Assembly: GCF_036884655.1 (NCBI RefSeq)
Contig: NC_088331.1
Span: forward strand, 16,025,501 to 16,089,500
Direction: 5' to 3'
Source of the DNA: Musa acuminata AAA Group
Lineage: Eukaryota > Streptophyta > Magnoliopsida > Zingiberales > Musaceae
DNA: 64,000 nt
Part shown: positions 24,001 to 35,841 of the stretch, in pieces
Layout of the letters: each line of letters opens with the position of its first letter
Position numbering within the stretch: position 1 is the stretch's first letter
The notes under the pieces: model-generated
Told to the model about the DNA's origin: nothing
The model's input: the letters and a program-made list of their open reading frames with translations, nothing else
The model's database searches: none
Program-made: the position numbers and the translations under genes

Positions 24001-24960
24001 TTACTGCTATATGTTGGTGATATGCTGATTGTTGGCCATGATGTTGAAAAAATTGGAAAGCTTAAAAGAGAGCTAAGTAAGTCTTTTTGCCATGAAAGAC
24101 TTGGGATCAATGAAACAAATACTTGGCATGAAGATTCTTCGTGATAGGAAGAAAAAGAAGATTTGGCTATCTCAAGAGACTTACATTGAAAAGGTTCTTG
24201 AAAGATTCAACATGAGTAAAGCGAAAGCAGTTTGTTCTCCACTTGTAGGTCATTTCAAGCTTAGTTCGAAACAATATCCTACAAGTGAGAAAGAAAAAGA
24301 AGAAATGTCCAAAGTACCTTACTCATTTGCAGTAGGCAGTTTAATGTATGCTATGGTTTGTACTAGGTCAGATATAGCTCATGTAGTTAGAGTTGTCAGC
24401 CGATTTCTCTCTAATCCTGAAAAGGAACATTGGGCAGCAGTGAAATGGATATTAAGATATCTAAGAGGTACTTATAGGTTATATTTATGTTTTGGCAATA
24501 ATGAACCTGTGTTAGAAGGGTACACAGATGCAGACATGGCAGGCGATATTGATTCTAGGAAGTCCACTTCGGGATTCTTGATGACATTTGTAGGAGGACC
24601 AATCTCTTGGCAGTCTAAATTACAGAAGTGTATTGCTCTATCAACCACAGAAGTAGAATACACAGCAATTATTGAAGCCTGCAAGGAAGCTTTATGGATG
24701 GAAAAAATTTTACTAGAATTGGGCTTGAAACAAGAAGGATATACTATTTACTGTGATAGTCAAAGTGTCATTCACTTCTCCAAGAATTCAACATATCATT
24801 CTAGATCCAAGCATATTGATGTGAGATATCACTAGATTCGTGATGTGCTTGAGATAAAAAAGTGCATAATAATGAGAATGGATCAGATATGTTGACAAAG
24901 TTTTTGTCTAAGGAAAAGCTTGAAGTATGTAGGTGAAGAGCGGGCTTGGTACAGCCCACC
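21060..24960 (+). pseudogene. Copia gag-pol remnant of element A
   Basis: Start at 21060 (MEQSDNMIKL). Gag is interrupted by stops at about 21201 and 21517. The zinc knuckle reads CFHYNRLGHTKKEC (about 21737-21778), with the second Cys replaced by Tyr. The protease box reads WVIDSSASFHVT (about 21905-21940), with the DSGAS Gly lost. Integrase is split near 22658 and continues in another frame (SDNGDEYKG near 22670-22695). Reverse transcriptase reads LLYVGDML (about 24005-24030), so the YVDD catalytic Asp is lost. RNase H TDADMAGDIDSRKST lies near 24520-24565. Not functional. Confidence 0.85.
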
Positions 24961-24982
24961 ATATGAGCTAGAGGTGGAGAAT

Positions 24983-25588
24983 TGTTGGGTCCAGCCCATA
25001 TGTGGGCTTGGACAAATTGGGTCGTTTGAGCCTAAATTAAAGAAATCAATAATTAAGAGAGAAAGGATAAAATTAGATAGAGGAGCGTGCGTGGGTGTAG
25101 GTGTAGCGTGTAGCGAGCGGCATCAGTTTTGGCCCAAATTTTATGTGGAGAATCCTTGCAGCAAACTCTACAATCTTAACGATATTGATCTATAGTTTAT
25201 CCTCTCTAAGGTACTTTCCTGATATATCCACTATGTGAGACCTAGAATTATCTTTGAGGAGATCCATCGTATATGATGAGATGCTAGAGCCAAGATCTAT
25301 GTTGTTGATGTTATTATGATCCTCTGATTATTCTAGAGAAGACATATTGTAAACCTGTTATCATTACTATTGATAGTGGAAGTTTGAGGTGGACTATAGT
25401 CCCGTGATTTTTTTCCACATTGGGTTTTTCATGTTAAAAGATTTGATCTAACTGTGTGATTGATTTTTTCCTTTATTGTTTATATTATGCTAGTTCATAT
25501 TTTTATTTGAATATCAAATTAATATTTTAATAAAAAACTAATTTTGATACGAAAAGAATATTTCGCTTTAATATATTTTTTCCCGACA
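24983..25588 (+). repeat. 3' LTR of element A (606 bp)
   Basis: Starts TGTTGGGTCCAGCCC after a purine-rich tract (24971-24981) and ends TTCCCGACA. It is homologous to 5567-6208. Confidence 0.8.
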
Positions 25589-26048
25589 CTAAGTTAAACT
25601 AACTCGAATGCTACTGCTCTATGGCACTCTAACCGAGACTTCAGAAGCACCGTGGAATATATGCATCATTATCAGCGACATCAAAGACTTGTTGTCAAAG
25701 TTGAATGCCTATACAATTCTTCATTGTTATCGTGAATGCAACAAAAGCTAAATCAGATAAAACTAGCTCACAATGAACACTGAAGTCTTAATAGAGTTTC
25801 TTTTAAAAAACATAATTATTTTCTAACATGATATTAACCTTACAATGTGGAACAGAGATACCTGTGCTTCAATTTTAAATTCCAATAGTACATGAAAACT
25901 ATCTAAAACTTTGATCTCATAAAATGGTTCCATGTACGTAGTTTATTGTAGACCCCTGACCACCCATTGATCATAGTTTCACAATTTCACATTATCGTTA
26001 AATGTTGGGAAGAAGAGAAAACTCGAAATGAGAAAAAAAAAAAAAAAA
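25589..26048 (+). pseudogene. LINE RNase H end and 3' tail
   Basis: After the copia LTR the RNase H similarity resumes. A PWNICIIISDIKDLLSKLNA-type block is followed by HCYRECNKSKSD (about 25650-25765), the conserved His/Arg/Glu/Asn end of plant LINE RNase H. A non-coding 3' stretch then ends in 16 adenines (26033-26048). Confidence 0.7.
26033..26048 (+). repeat. LINE poly-A tail (A16)
   Basis: Uninterrupted adenines at the 3' limit of the LINE, consistent with target-primed reverse transcription of a polyadenylated RNA. Confidence 0.65.
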
Positions 26049-27100
26049 CCCTCAGAGATCAACAACTAAAGAATATATTAGAAAGCTAACATAAAATTAA
26101 TGTGATTTGATACTTTCTGTCTATATTCATAAATTAATTTTTTTATTATATAAGAAAAATCAATATAATGAATATTTGAGTTAATCTAAATCGAAGATCA
26201 AAACTCTTGTACACCCTCTCATATAAACCTAAACAACTCTTCTCTTCTTAGATCCAAGAAATCTTAGGAACACTAAAAGTTTCCTCTCACCAAAATCTTA
26301 ACTCTCAATATGTATTTATAGAATCAAATTCTAATTTACTAAGGACTACTCTTGTTACTTGAATTTTTAATATAAATCCTAGTTTTGATCCACGAAGAAG
26401 TTCAGATCTAATATAAACTCAAATAGTTTGAACACTCGTAAATTACTTACCAACACTAAACAATATCATGATTGAAGATGACATTAATATAGATATTGAG
26501 AAATATAGTATTATCTTTCATTGTCATAAAATCCAATAAAATCATTTTATTTTCTTGATACAAATGCTCTCTTTCGAATCTCCCAAGCATTCTTGTCATG
26601 AAAGATATCTGACTTGCATACTTGATGTCAATTTTATACATCTATAAACTAGCACCTGAAACATTCTTGGGCATAGCTGCAACGCAATAAAAGAACATAG
26701 TGGACAATTCTGCATGAGGCTTCATTTCATGCATCATCACCTTCCAATCTCCAACGGTAAAACACCACAATAAAGCATCATCACCTTCCAATCTTCTCCC
26801 ATCTTCGAACTTCACCATCTACTTAATCTGTCGTCAGATCAAAATGCCGAAAGCCTTTTTATACAGAAGTGGAGTTCTTCCATCTTTGTTTAACAACACA
26901 AACCAAAAGAAAGTTGTTTAGCAATGAAATACAAGAGAAGCACATGAATGTCCCTCTAAGACGACTCATATAAATTAAATTTGATGCTTGATCCCCGGTT
27001 AGGAAGCACATCTCCTGGATCTGTGCAACGCCTGTCACCTTCCACCTCTGAGAATTATACGGTCTTGAATAAACGAGTAGACTTCAGTCAATCTATATTG
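26049..27100. other. Intergenic stretch without recognisable gene
   Basis: AT-rich. The minus strand of about 26200-26400 resembles the LTR-like segment at 31830-32230: TCTCACCAAAAT, then TGTATTTATA, and similar spacing. A 61-codon minus-strand frame at 26456-26641 has no recognised domain. The word GCATCATCACCTTCCAATCT occurs twice (about 26732-26752 and 26777-26797). Confidence 0.5.
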
Positions 27101-28359
27101 TTACTTTGAGATGGGAGGCGGCTCGCTGGTGGTCGACCGGTGCCTATCGAGGAGCTCCCTTGCTAATGCTTGGAGATCGCCGCCTCCACATCCGGGGTTC
27201 CCCAACACGTTCCTTGCCCTGTTGCTGAGCTGTGGCCGGAGCTCTGTGGGTGGTCGCTGCTGCTGCTGAAGAGGCCATTCTGGCTGCACCTGAGGGTCGA
27301 ACATTGTCGAGAGATCGCCGGTGGAGGGGAGGCTCGACACCGATGTCAGGTCTGATGTTGAGAACGGTGTCGGTGCGAGGAGCGACGGTGGTGGGGGCGG
27401 TGGCGGAGGGGACGGCAGCTCCAACGTGGCTAGGTGGGCTTGTAAGTAAGACAGCTCTGCCTGCAGGCTGACAACCTATTTTGAAGCAACCATAATTCGA
27501 TTATCGCACATCGATATACTCAGATCAAGTAAACGATCATGCCAAAGAAATGGAACATGCAGCAGTTTGTACGCGGGAATTAGACAGGAAGCTTGGATTT
27601 GTGATTACTGGCAAATTACCGATCGAAGATGGCTACAATAATGGAGACGAGACTTTTATGTTTTAGATTTGCTAGAAAATATTACAACTTGGTAGTATAT
27701 CAGATTATAACTACGATCCGAAAACAATCATACGTGGTTGTACAGCATTAGAACCAGAAAGAAAATCCCATCCAGACATTGCCAATGATGCATGCGAACA
27801 CCGATATGATGGTCTCTTAATTTCTTTTTGCATGGCTGCCATCTTTCCCTTGAAAAGAGAGAATTCCATGGGAATGATGAAGGATTCTAGACTGTTTACA
27901 CAGCTCCTATCAAATAAATACTATGCATGCGAGCCAATGAACGGTTTCCTACTGCTGTTTAGGGGTGTGCACCTGTTGTTGGAGGGCGAAGATGTGAGCA
28001 ACGCAACCGTAGACGGGGTCGCGGAGCCGTGCCTGGGCCTCGTAGCAGATAGTAATGACAGCGTCGTGACGCTTGTGGGCAGGGATGTGTAGGAGGAGCT
28101 TCGAAGCGTTGCTGGCACCGAACACCTTGTGCACCGCCGCGAAGCGCGCCGCGCCTTGCTCGGCATCGAAGTAAGGCGCGAATATGCACCCCGCCATGCA
28201 CTTCCTCCTCAGAAACTTGCACGCCCCGCAGGGTCCAAGTCCACCGCCACCTCCTCCGCCGCCGCCTCCACCACCTCCTGCTCCTCCTCCTCCTACACCA
28301 CCACCGACACTTCCACTTCCTCCGCCGACACTCAGACTTGGACTTACGTTACCACTCAT
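27101..28359 (-). CDS. LBD18-like: LOB-domain (LBD) transcription factor, LBD18-like, two exons
   Basis: Plant-specific nuclear DNA-binding protein. LBD18-group members act in auxin-linked lateral root and vascular development. Exon 1 is 28359-27973 (129 codons), the intron 27972-27476, exon 2 27475-27101 (124 codons plus stop), total 253 aa. Splice sites: CAG|GTGCAC and ...AAAATAG|GTTGTC, phase 0. Features: Gly-rich N-terminus (about residues 11-40), zinc-like CX2CX6CX3C block [15 protein letters not shown] (about 43-57), GAS block [17 protein letters not shown], conserved [17 protein letters not shown], and leucine motif LX6LX3LX6L spanning the splice junction. The Pro-rich C-terminus has [12 protein letters not shown] and [13 protein letters not shown], which recall LBD18. 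One intron after ALQQQ is typical of class I LBDs. The sequence appears intact and is by far the best host gene here. Confidence 0.93.
27476..27972 (-). other. Intron of the LBD18-like gene (497 bp)
   Basis: GT donor at 27972-27971 and AG acceptor at 27477-27476. It joins FALQQQ to [10 protein letters not shown] without a frame change, as conserved in this family. Confidence 0.9.
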
Positions 28360-28960
28360 GTCACCTGATGAACCTCCTCCTTCTCCCTGATTTCTCTTTT
28401 AACTTCGGGTTGGTCCTAACAAAAGATGAATTGATTGGGTTGTTGGTGAAAGGATCAAAGACAAAAGGAACACAAAGGGAGAAAATAAGATCGAAGGAGG
28501 TGTTCAAATGGAGTGAAGGAGAATGGGATCGATGTGTTGGAGCTAATTACTGCTTGATGCCTGTTTGCTTTCGGTTTCTCTGTACTGATGAGTCTTTAAA
28601 GCCACTCCCAGCAGTCAATCCTACCCTCGTCTCTCTCTCTCTCTCTCTCTCTCCTCTCAACGGTTAGCAGCTTGCGTGAAGCAAGCATCGTGAAAAACCA
28701 ACCCAATATTTTCCCTATCATCTTCTCTCTTTTCTTGCTTGTCACTTTGCGGCAGTCTCCCCAACCAGCTGCTCTCTTCGCCTTCTCCTTCCCCCCTCCG
28801 TGAAGCCGAATAAGAACTATATATTCTATATTTGGATTTATGTATAGCAAGTGTGCATGGTAGGTGAATTACCGTGTCCGCATCCATGTCTCTATAAGCG
28901 TGCAGGTAAATGCCGGATGCGTACAAGCTAAAAGACGCAACCTTCAACTTGAACTAGTTT
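28360..28960 (-). promoter_or_regulatory. Upstream region of the LBD18-like gene with GA repeat
   Basis: The sequence upstream of the start codon contains (TC)n at 28630-28653, read as GA repeats on the gene strand. GA tracts are common near plant promoters and 5' UTRs and can bind BPC/GAGA factors. No convincing TATA box was identified. Frames here are short and compositional. Confidence 0.5.
28630..28653. repeat. (CT/GA)12 microsatellite
   Basis: Perfect dinucleotide run about 270 bp upstream of the LBD start codon. Confidence 0.9.
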
Positions 28961-29265
28961 CTATTGACCATAATGACTCTGATAGCAAATAAATATTATC
29001 TGATACAACTCGGTTGTTTCACTTCGCTCTGCTCTTACTTTTTGTTGCTTTGATCAAAGCCACTAAATAGTGATACTCTAGTCACTGTTGTTGGTCGCGT
29101 GGTTGCGATGAACACGAGTTCTACTAGAATGGCGTATTTCTCTTGAAGAGATCGCGTGGTAGAACGGAAAGAGACCAAAGATGACAAGGAGCAGTAGCTT
29201 CCATATCTGTGGTTCCAGTCCTACGTTGGAGTATATAACCGGTCTCTGGTCTCAATAATAAGATT

Positions 29266-29322
<57 letters not shown>

Positions 29323-31829
29323 ACATGACATTGTTAAAATAATGGAAACCTAATCCCGTGTCGTGCCAGATTATTGCTCGTTATCATCCAGGCTTTTCAC
29401 TGAGGATAATAAATAGTGATAAAACAAGAGAGTTTCGAAACTATATCTTTACACATGGCACCAAGAATACAAGTGATAAGAGGGACTAATAGTCCTCACT
29501 AATGACCATATATAATGATCTAAAGCAAGATCTTATTTCATGAATAAATCCGTCCGTCTCACTCTTTATGTGTCGTGCGTTGCATGATTGATGAGTTTCC
29601 ACATGGATTAGTTACAAATTTTCTTAGAGTCAATAATTCATCGGCAAACACGCTTTTGAATGTGGGCCACTAGAAAAAGAAAGGAGAAACGCGATTCATT
29701 CCAACAACGCATTCTGCACCATCCCATGCAGTGCTGCCACGTCTACACCATATTGGGCCCCACGCAGCTACACGTGAAAGTCACCTGTCCCGGTGCTGAC
29801 TTCTGGCCGCTTGTTTCATCGGGGCCGTGATATTAAAAATCGGTCGACCGAGGCAACAACTCCGACCGCTACAGTACATAACGGCGCGTCGCCGCGCCGT
29901 CCGCCTTCTGCCACGTACTGTCTTCTTTGACTGCAACAGCAACGCGTCAAGCTCGACGTCTCCGCCCTCTACATTTATTATCCTGGCTCTCGGTCTTTAG
30001 GAGCTCGGAACAACTTTGACTACGAACAAGATAGGGAAAGCAAGCGAAGCGAGGGACACGGATATCTTCAAATTTTATGATACACTACCGAGCTTACGTA
30101 GATAAAAGTTCTTGGGAATCGACACATTCTGGCCATTCTTTTCTGGTCGTTTGGGATCAGTGTTTTCTATTAGTCCAAATCAATGGTGGAATGCATTCAC
30201 AGAACTGCTCTGAATCCAGGTGGTTCGACTCTCTTTCTCCATTCGTGTGGTCAGCGCATGGGGATCATCACAAAAGCAGAGAGATAAGCTTGCCTGACTT
30301 GCACTCCAGGTTTTCTGTAGCGGTGAGAGTGGGTTTTAAATGAGGTTGTTGCCACCTTGAGAAGGGGCAAGGGGACAGGAGTTACGAACTTACAGTACAA
30401 AAAGGAAATGAGAGGACTCAAATATGGTAAGAATGTAATGCTTCCTACCACCTAAAAGCTCAACCAAACCCTTGCATTCTGATTGAATCCCCACATCAAT
30501 GGCTATGTGAGTTTGTTGTCTTCGTTGGAGCAACTAATTAAAGGCCCATGTCTTGGCAATCTACTACGATCACCTAAAAAAAAAAAAAAAATGGAAAACA
30601 GACTAAATATGCATAAATGCTAGGCTGGGGTTTTTCCTTGTTCCTTATTCAAGGTCACTGAAATGGCTGTTGAAAGAGAATGATGAAGTGTCTGCTCACT
30701 GTTTCTGGTTTGTAATGGGGGCTTTGTTGGTGTGGTTGATTAGTGCATAGAAGTTGAAGATGAGAAAAGTTTAATTAGGTGGATTGGATCTTAGTGGTCA
30801 AACTTTTGGGAACCAACGGTTAGGATTTAGAAAAAAAGACAAAATAAGATTGGAGTAAATTGCAGCAAACAAAGAGTCAAGCCGATCTTAGAAGAACGAT
30901 GCTTAAAATTTTGGAAGGGACAAAGAAACAGACATACATCCAAGTGTTCCTTTATTTTCTTTGCGAAACACAATTCCATAAACAGTTGTGTGTTGATCTT
31001 TTGCCAAAAAAAAAAAAAAAAAAATACAGCATGCCATAACATATATATTCCATGGACCAGATACCATCAATTAGGAATTGGTGATGTTCTAAGAATTGCG
31101 TGCTTACAGATTCGATTGACCAACAAAATGCTATAGAATTAGGTGATAACCAGCTGACTAAATGTTTGATTGTTAGAAAATTATTCCTATGCGTGACACT
31201 CAGCAATTCGGCCTATAACATATAATATCTTCGTTGCAAACTTAGTGTTTAAATCATAGAAGTTGACTTTATGAAATCTCAGCGGCCAAAGTATTAAGTA
31301 ATTTCCTGTTTCTTTTGCAACCAGCATTTTTTGAACATGGGATGGCGTAAAACACTGAGCTATCTTGACATGGAGAATAATGATAAACTACATATATTAA
31401 TCATATTTTCATGTCAGTAACTTGTATAAGTATCAAGTTTCTTTTTTTATGTCGAGGAAGTTAAACCGATGTCTATGGATAAGATGCCGTCCTCTCAAGC
31501 TACTCAGGTTGTCAAAGACTATATTTACTCCAGATTCAAGGACCTACAACTGAGATTATATGGAAGATAATATCTGGGATAAGCTCACCAGTGATAAGTA
31601 AGGATTAGCAACAATGAGGAAGAAATTAATGCAAGAGAGAGTAAGTAGATTATATCTTGATTTAATCTTTATGGAGAAATTCATAGAAGAATATGAGACG
31701 TTCAATGAGGCATCCATTTCAAAACTATTGTGCCAGTAGAGTGTTTCATGCAATCTACCTACGTTATTGCATCGTCATTAACCAGGACATGCTTTGATCC
31801 ACACCAACATTTAGATTTAGACAGGAACA
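28961..31829. other. Intergenic, low-copy-looking DNA without recognised gene
   Basis: Apart from the AT run it holds a GC-rich patch with CGCG words (about 29830-29990), followed by TTTGACT-type W-box words and a purine-rich stretch. That looks promoter-like, but no convincing coding exon follows on either strand. Poly-A runs lie at 30577-30592 and about 31005-31023. Frames at 30077-30343 (+) and 30952-31206 (-) show no recognisable domain. A distal promoter or gene remnant is possible. Confidence 0.4.
29270..29320. repeat. (AT)25 microsatellite
   Basis: Perfect AT/TA run of 51 bp in intergenic DNA. Confidence 0.95.
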
Positions 31830-32230
31830 AGAAAGAGAACAAGAACTTGATAATATTTTGTTCGAATTGTTAAGTATTTTAGGAGGTTTTAATTTCTTAA
31901 GAAAGGAGTCTCAATTAAATTTGCACTTCTGATTTAGATTTAATTAAGAACTTAAGTAGGAAGAAATCTTATAGGATTAGGATTTGTTCATATAAATACA
32001 CATTGAGCTTCAAAATTTTGGTGAGAGGAGGGGGAAGAGACTATAGGTGTCATGAGGGTTTCTTTTTAATAAATCTAAAGAGTATTGAGAGAAGAGTTCT
32101 TCCTGTTTATGTGAGAGGGTATATAAGAGGAGTTAAATTTGAGTGAGGATAATTTAAGAATCTTATAATTTCTCTCATATAGTAAAAAAATTTATTTTCT
32201 CCATAAATGTACCTAGCGAGTTGTCGAATT
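31830..32230 (+). repeat. LTR-like remnant
   Basis: AT-rich stretch with ATATAAATAC (about 31991-32000), followed by GAGAGGAGGGGG, upstream of copia gag similarity. It resembles the minus strand of 26200-26400. Ends were not defined. Confidence 0.4.
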
Positions 32231-32329
32231 AAATCTAAAGAGTATTTTGTTAGTTGTTTTTGCTAACTTTATTATGAAAAATATTTATGAAAGAAGTAAT
32301 TGTACTCTATGATAAGGGAGGGTGAAGAA

Positions 32330-32875
32330 TTTCTTATTCAGAAAGGCCTAGTAAAAATGTTAAAGGGAAGAGTATGCAAAGCATAAAATATAAGTTAACC
32401 ATATTTAGAAAGAGCTTGAAGAAAAGTATGTAACTACTATTATTTTTGTTCACCAATAATATTATCAATAATATTATTGTTGATGACTTTACCATAGTTA
32501 TTTGAGATAAGTTAAGAAAGTTTTATTTAGCTAAAAGCATAACTAACAAATTACATTTGAAGCGAAAATTATATAGGTTAAGGATAGAGTAAGATGGTGA
32601 CTTGGTAAAGTATTTGAACATATATAGATGAATATCAAATCAACTAAAGAAAGTTGATATGGAGATTAAGAAAAAGATAAAAGTTACTTCTTACATTACT
32701 CACGGACTCCTTTGATAACTTTATAGAGATGATATTGTGTAAAAATAATATAGTGACTTTGAAACAAATTAAAAAAAGCTTTATTATCTCATGCAAACAA
32801 GGAAAAAAAAAAGATAAATCCGAGAACATAAATGATGAGATGTGACAAGGATGATTTTTGACAAAGGTGGATCTC
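32330..32875 (+). pseudogene. Copia gag remnant
   Basis: Decayed gag of a copia element unlike its neighbours. Visible pieces: WxIQKGL (about 32325), DKLRKFYLAKSITNKLHLKRKLYRLR (in pieces, 32510-32590), DGDLVKYLNIY, and LKQIKKALLSHANKEKKKDKSEN (about 32760-32830). There are multiple stops and no zinc knuckle. It is cut at about 32875, where a truncated Sirevirus-like LTR begins. Confidence 0.7.
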
Positions 32876-32879
32876 AACA

Positions 32880-33787
32880 TGAAGATTAGACGTCGGGCCA
32901 GAGGATCAGTCGACGTATTGACAGAAGGCTTTGGGCCGTGGATTTGGGCATCGAGCCAAGAAGAGCAGATATTACGCCAAGGATATCAAAGTTATGGAGT
33001 CAATTGGTCGATTGGGCAATAGGCCGCAAGAGAGGACGATGTGCTGAAGAATCGGATGAAGTGTCGAGGGACCAATGACATACCGAAAAACTTGATTAAT
33101 GCTTAGTATTAATTGTCTAAATCGAAGTATGTTTTATATGTACAGGATTAACTACGATAGCAAGACATGAAACAAAATGAAGTCCCGGAGTCAAGGATAC
33201 GACTTCATTGAGAGTTCGAGAATTAAAGTAGAAATCTAAGTTCGAGAATTAAAGTTTCAATCAACTTGAAGCCTATGAATACTCCTCTCATCCCTGATTA
33301 AAGTAGACAAGCACAGAGAGATTAAAAGAGAGAAAATGCTACTGTGATCATAAGTGTATTCCCTCCTTTAGCTTAAACTTAGATTTTTGTTTAGAGAGGA
33401 GACTGAGTGCTTGTAAGGGTTATCTCCTAAACCCGGTAAAAGGAGAAGAGGGGTGTAAAAGGTGATTGACCTTAGCCTATTGAAAGAAGGCCTCTAGTGG
33501 ATGCCAGTGACCTCGTTGAAGGAGGAAGCCGAAATTGGATGTAGGTCACGTTGACCGAATCACTCTAAAATCTAGTTTGCGTTTATGTCTTGAGCAATTT
33601 ACTTTAACTACAAATCTCTTCAATTGCTTACTGCCTTCAATTTATTTACAAACGTATTTCAAAGTTAAGTTTCCGAAATTAATTTTCTACGTCGAAATCA
33701 GCTTTTATCGTACGAAGATTTTTTGAACACGTAGTTTTTATCACTGTACTAATTCACCCCCCCTTAGTGCCAACCCGGATCCTAACA
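32880..33787 (+). repeat. 5' LTR of old Sirevirus-like element, 5' truncated
   Basis: It matches the 3' LTR from about 46545 onward, so about 145 bp of the start is missing. It ends GGATCCTAACA, followed by ATTGGTATCAGAGCC (primer site, 33788-33802). The 3' half resembles, in reverse, 54407-54935. Confidence 0.75.
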
Positions 33788-33837
33788 ATTGGTATCAGAG
33801 CCTCGTGATTTCTTATTTGATTTAATATCCAAATATA

Positions 33838-34674
33838 AATGGCTTTTTTCGGCTTTCAAGAGGGTCATTATCTCATTCATCCTCCCTTTTTCAATGGGAC
33901 GAGACTACACTTATTGGAGAACTTGAATATGAGTTTTCTTACTTTCATTAAATTTTGATATATGACACATAGTCGAAAATAGATTTGAAATATTTTCTCT
34001 TCCAATGAACAATTGGAATGATTTGGAGAAGAAGACGTTTTCTCTAAATGCAAAGGCTATGAATGTCTTGTTTTGTGCCTTAGATAGAAATGAGTTTAAT
34101 CATGTTTCTATTTACGAAATGGCTTTTGATATTTGGTGCACTCTTAAAATCACACATGAAGGAACTAGCAAAGTTAAAGATTCAAAAATTAATTTTTTAA
34201 TATATGATTTCGAGCTTTTTCAAATGAAGTCAAGCGAAACTATTGTTGACATATACACCTGTTTTACAAATGTCGTTAATGGTTTAAAAGCTCTTGGCAA
34301 ATGTTTTTCGGATTTTCAACTTATAAACAAGATTTTACGTTCTTTTAATAAGAGTTGAGATTCAAAAGTAACGACTTTACAAGAATCAAAAGATTTGAAC
34401 CATTTCCCTCTCGAAGAATTAATCGGGTCATTTATGACATATGAAATGACGTGCAATACACGTAAAGAACTTAAGAACCACCTTCCAAAGGACAGGAAGG
34501 ATTTCGGACTAAGAACAATCGAAGACAACTCGAGCATAAGCTTAAGTAATGGTGAACTTGAACTTTCAATAAAAATTTTAAAACAAGAATTGAAAATTAA
34601 AAATAAACTTAAAAAGAACAAAAAGAATACATCTACTTACTTTGAACGTAAAAAGAAGAACACAAAGTCGGATG
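33838..34674 (+). pseudogene. Gag fragment of old Sirevirus-like element
   Basis: The start ATGGCTTTTTTCGGCTTTC (33839) lines up with the gag start of the young element at 37047. Later blocks match too: WNDLEKKTFSLNAKAMNVLFCALDRNEF (34011-34095) and PLEELIGSFMTYEMTC (about 34405-34455). Stops occur at about 33958 and 34357. It is cut at 34674 by the young element; the frame continues at 44044 with SSSKNKEKINKDDVANYTLMAFD. Confidence 0.75.
34670..34674. repeat. Target site duplication GGATG (left)
   Basis: Matches 44039-44043 directly beyond the other LTR. Confidence 0.9.
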
Positions 34675-35189
34675 TGTTGAATCTCGGATTTTGATGATGA
34701 AGTCAATTGTCATTTGTTATCTAATCTATGTGTTGAGATAAGTGTGCAGGATTAACTACGATGAGAGTAAGACAAGCAGCAGGAGTTGCGCCGGAGTCAA
34801 GATCATGATCACGTTGGGAGTTCGAGAGTTCGACGGAAGTTCGGACGGTCGTCGGAGGTTCAGAGAGAACAGATCCGAGAAGTCCAGAAGCTTGCCAAGC
34901 GAAGTTCGTCGGAACTCGCCAAGTGGATCGTCGCAAAGTCCAGGAGTATGCCGGATGTCCGCAGAAGGATCACCGAGGGTTATCGGTTGATCGACGGAAG
35001 TTGACAGGAAACTCGCCGGAAGAAGCGATTGACGCATCGGAGCAAGCTGCAGAAGTTGTCTTAGAGATAATCGTAGTTAGCACGATGATTAAGCATGAAA
35101 ATGGGAGGTGATCCCATTAGCTTAATCTTGGGGCAATTGGGCCCCTGAAAAGATTCAAAGTGGGTCGAATGGAGTGAACCATTCGGACC

Positions 35190-35400
35190 CTGATTGCACC
35201 AGGAGGTGCAACCGCCCCAGCCAGGAGGTGCAACCGCCTGGGCTGTGGGGTTGAGAGGTGCAACCGCCCCAGCCAGGAGGTGCAACCGCCTGGGCTGTGG
35301 GGCTGGGAGGTGCAACCGCCCCAGCCAGGAGGTGCAACCGCCAGGGCTGCACGGCTGGGAGGTGCAACCGCCCCAGCCAAGAGGTTGCACCGCCAGAGCT
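35190..35400 (+). repeat. GGTGCAACCGCC tandem array in 5' LTR (also 42233-42443)
   Basis: About eight copies of AGGTGCAACCGCC alternating with CCAGCCAGG or TGGGCTGTGGGG spacers, a ~52-bp double unit. It lies in U3, about 450-650 bp upstream of the TATA box. Minus-strand frames of 87-117 codons over it (GGCTS-type repeat peptides) are shadows. Confidence 0.85.
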
Positions 35401-35780
35401 CAAGTTCCGAGCTCTGCCAGGCGATGCAACCACCAAGCTCAGTCTTCGAGCTTTGGCAGAGAGGTGCATCAGCCTGAGCTCAGTCTCGAGCTCTGCTAGG
35501 TGATGCATTCACCAAGCTCAGTCTTCGAGCTCTGGCAGAGAGGTGGATCAGCCTGAGCTCAGCTTGGAGCTCTGCCAGGTGATGCAACCACCGAGCTCTG
35601 TTTCGAGCTCTGCCAGGTGATGCAATCACCAAGCTCAGTCTTCGAGCTCTGCCAGGTGATGCAACCATCGAGCTCAGTCTTCGAGCTCTGGCAGAGAGGA
35701 GCAATCGGCAGAGCTCAGTCTTCGAGCTCTGCCAGGCGGTGCCACCTCTCCAGTCGAGAGGTGCAACCGCCTGATCCCAG
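35400..35780 (+). repeat. GAGCTCTGCCAGG-type tandem array in 5' LTR (also 42443-42823)
   Basis: About seven degenerate copies of a ~55-60 bp unit with GAGCTCTG(C/G)CAG, GTGATGCAACCACC and AAGCTCAGTCTTC words. It is rich in short inverted repeats, because AGAGCTCG pairs with CGAGCTCT. It ends about 60 bp before the TATA box. Confidence 0.8.
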
Positions 35781-35841
35781 AAATTCTGGGATTTGATCGA
35801 TTTGATCGTTTTGAGCTCGAATTTTGAATTGGGTTGGGGCC

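Larger units (their letters stand above)
20429..25588 (+). mobile_element. Decayed Ty1/copia element A in the LINE
   Basis: The 5' LTR (20429-21006), primer site, gag-pol remnants and 3' LTR (24983-25588) are all present. The flanks CAAAG (20424-20428) and CTAAG (25589-25593) look like a target duplication with one change. The gag-pol frame has many stops and motif losses, so the copy is dead. It is the same family as 4800-6208; the pol fragment at 47058-49155 is related. Confidence 0.85.
13440..26048 (+). mobile_element. Old L1-type LINE, interrupted twice
   Basis: Non-LTR retrotransposon with its segments in order: 5' part with endonuclease (13440-14975), insertion of 3.1 kb, reverse transcriptase, zinc-binding domain and RNase H start (18120-20428), copia insertion, RNase H end and 3' tail (25589-26048) ending in A16. 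Protein similarity resumes across both insertions. Many stops and frameshifts show it is dead and old. The start is not precisely defined; the 13500-13800 stretch looks like the end of ORF1 or a linker. Confidence 0.75.

Noticed and set aside
26456..26641. 61-codon minus-strand frame as a gene exon
   Set aside because: No recognised domain and no splice context; embedded in AT-rich repeat-like DNA.
28129..28390. Plus-strand frames opposite LBD exon 1
   Set aside because: Antisense shadows of the Gly-rich coding region.
29143..29235. tRNA-like words (GTGGTAGAAC ... GGTTCCAGTCC)
   Set aside because: Spacing is wrong and no acceptor or anticodon stem could be formed.
29860..30000. Promoter and first exon of a second host gene
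   Set aside because: GC-rich and promoter-like, but no convincing downstream coding exon on either strand; reported only as an intergenic feature.
35061..35508. Minus-strand frames encoding GWGGCTS-type repeat peptides (also 42104-42551)
   Set aside because: Shadow of the GGTGCAACCGCC array in the LTRs; multiple overlapping frames give similar repeats.
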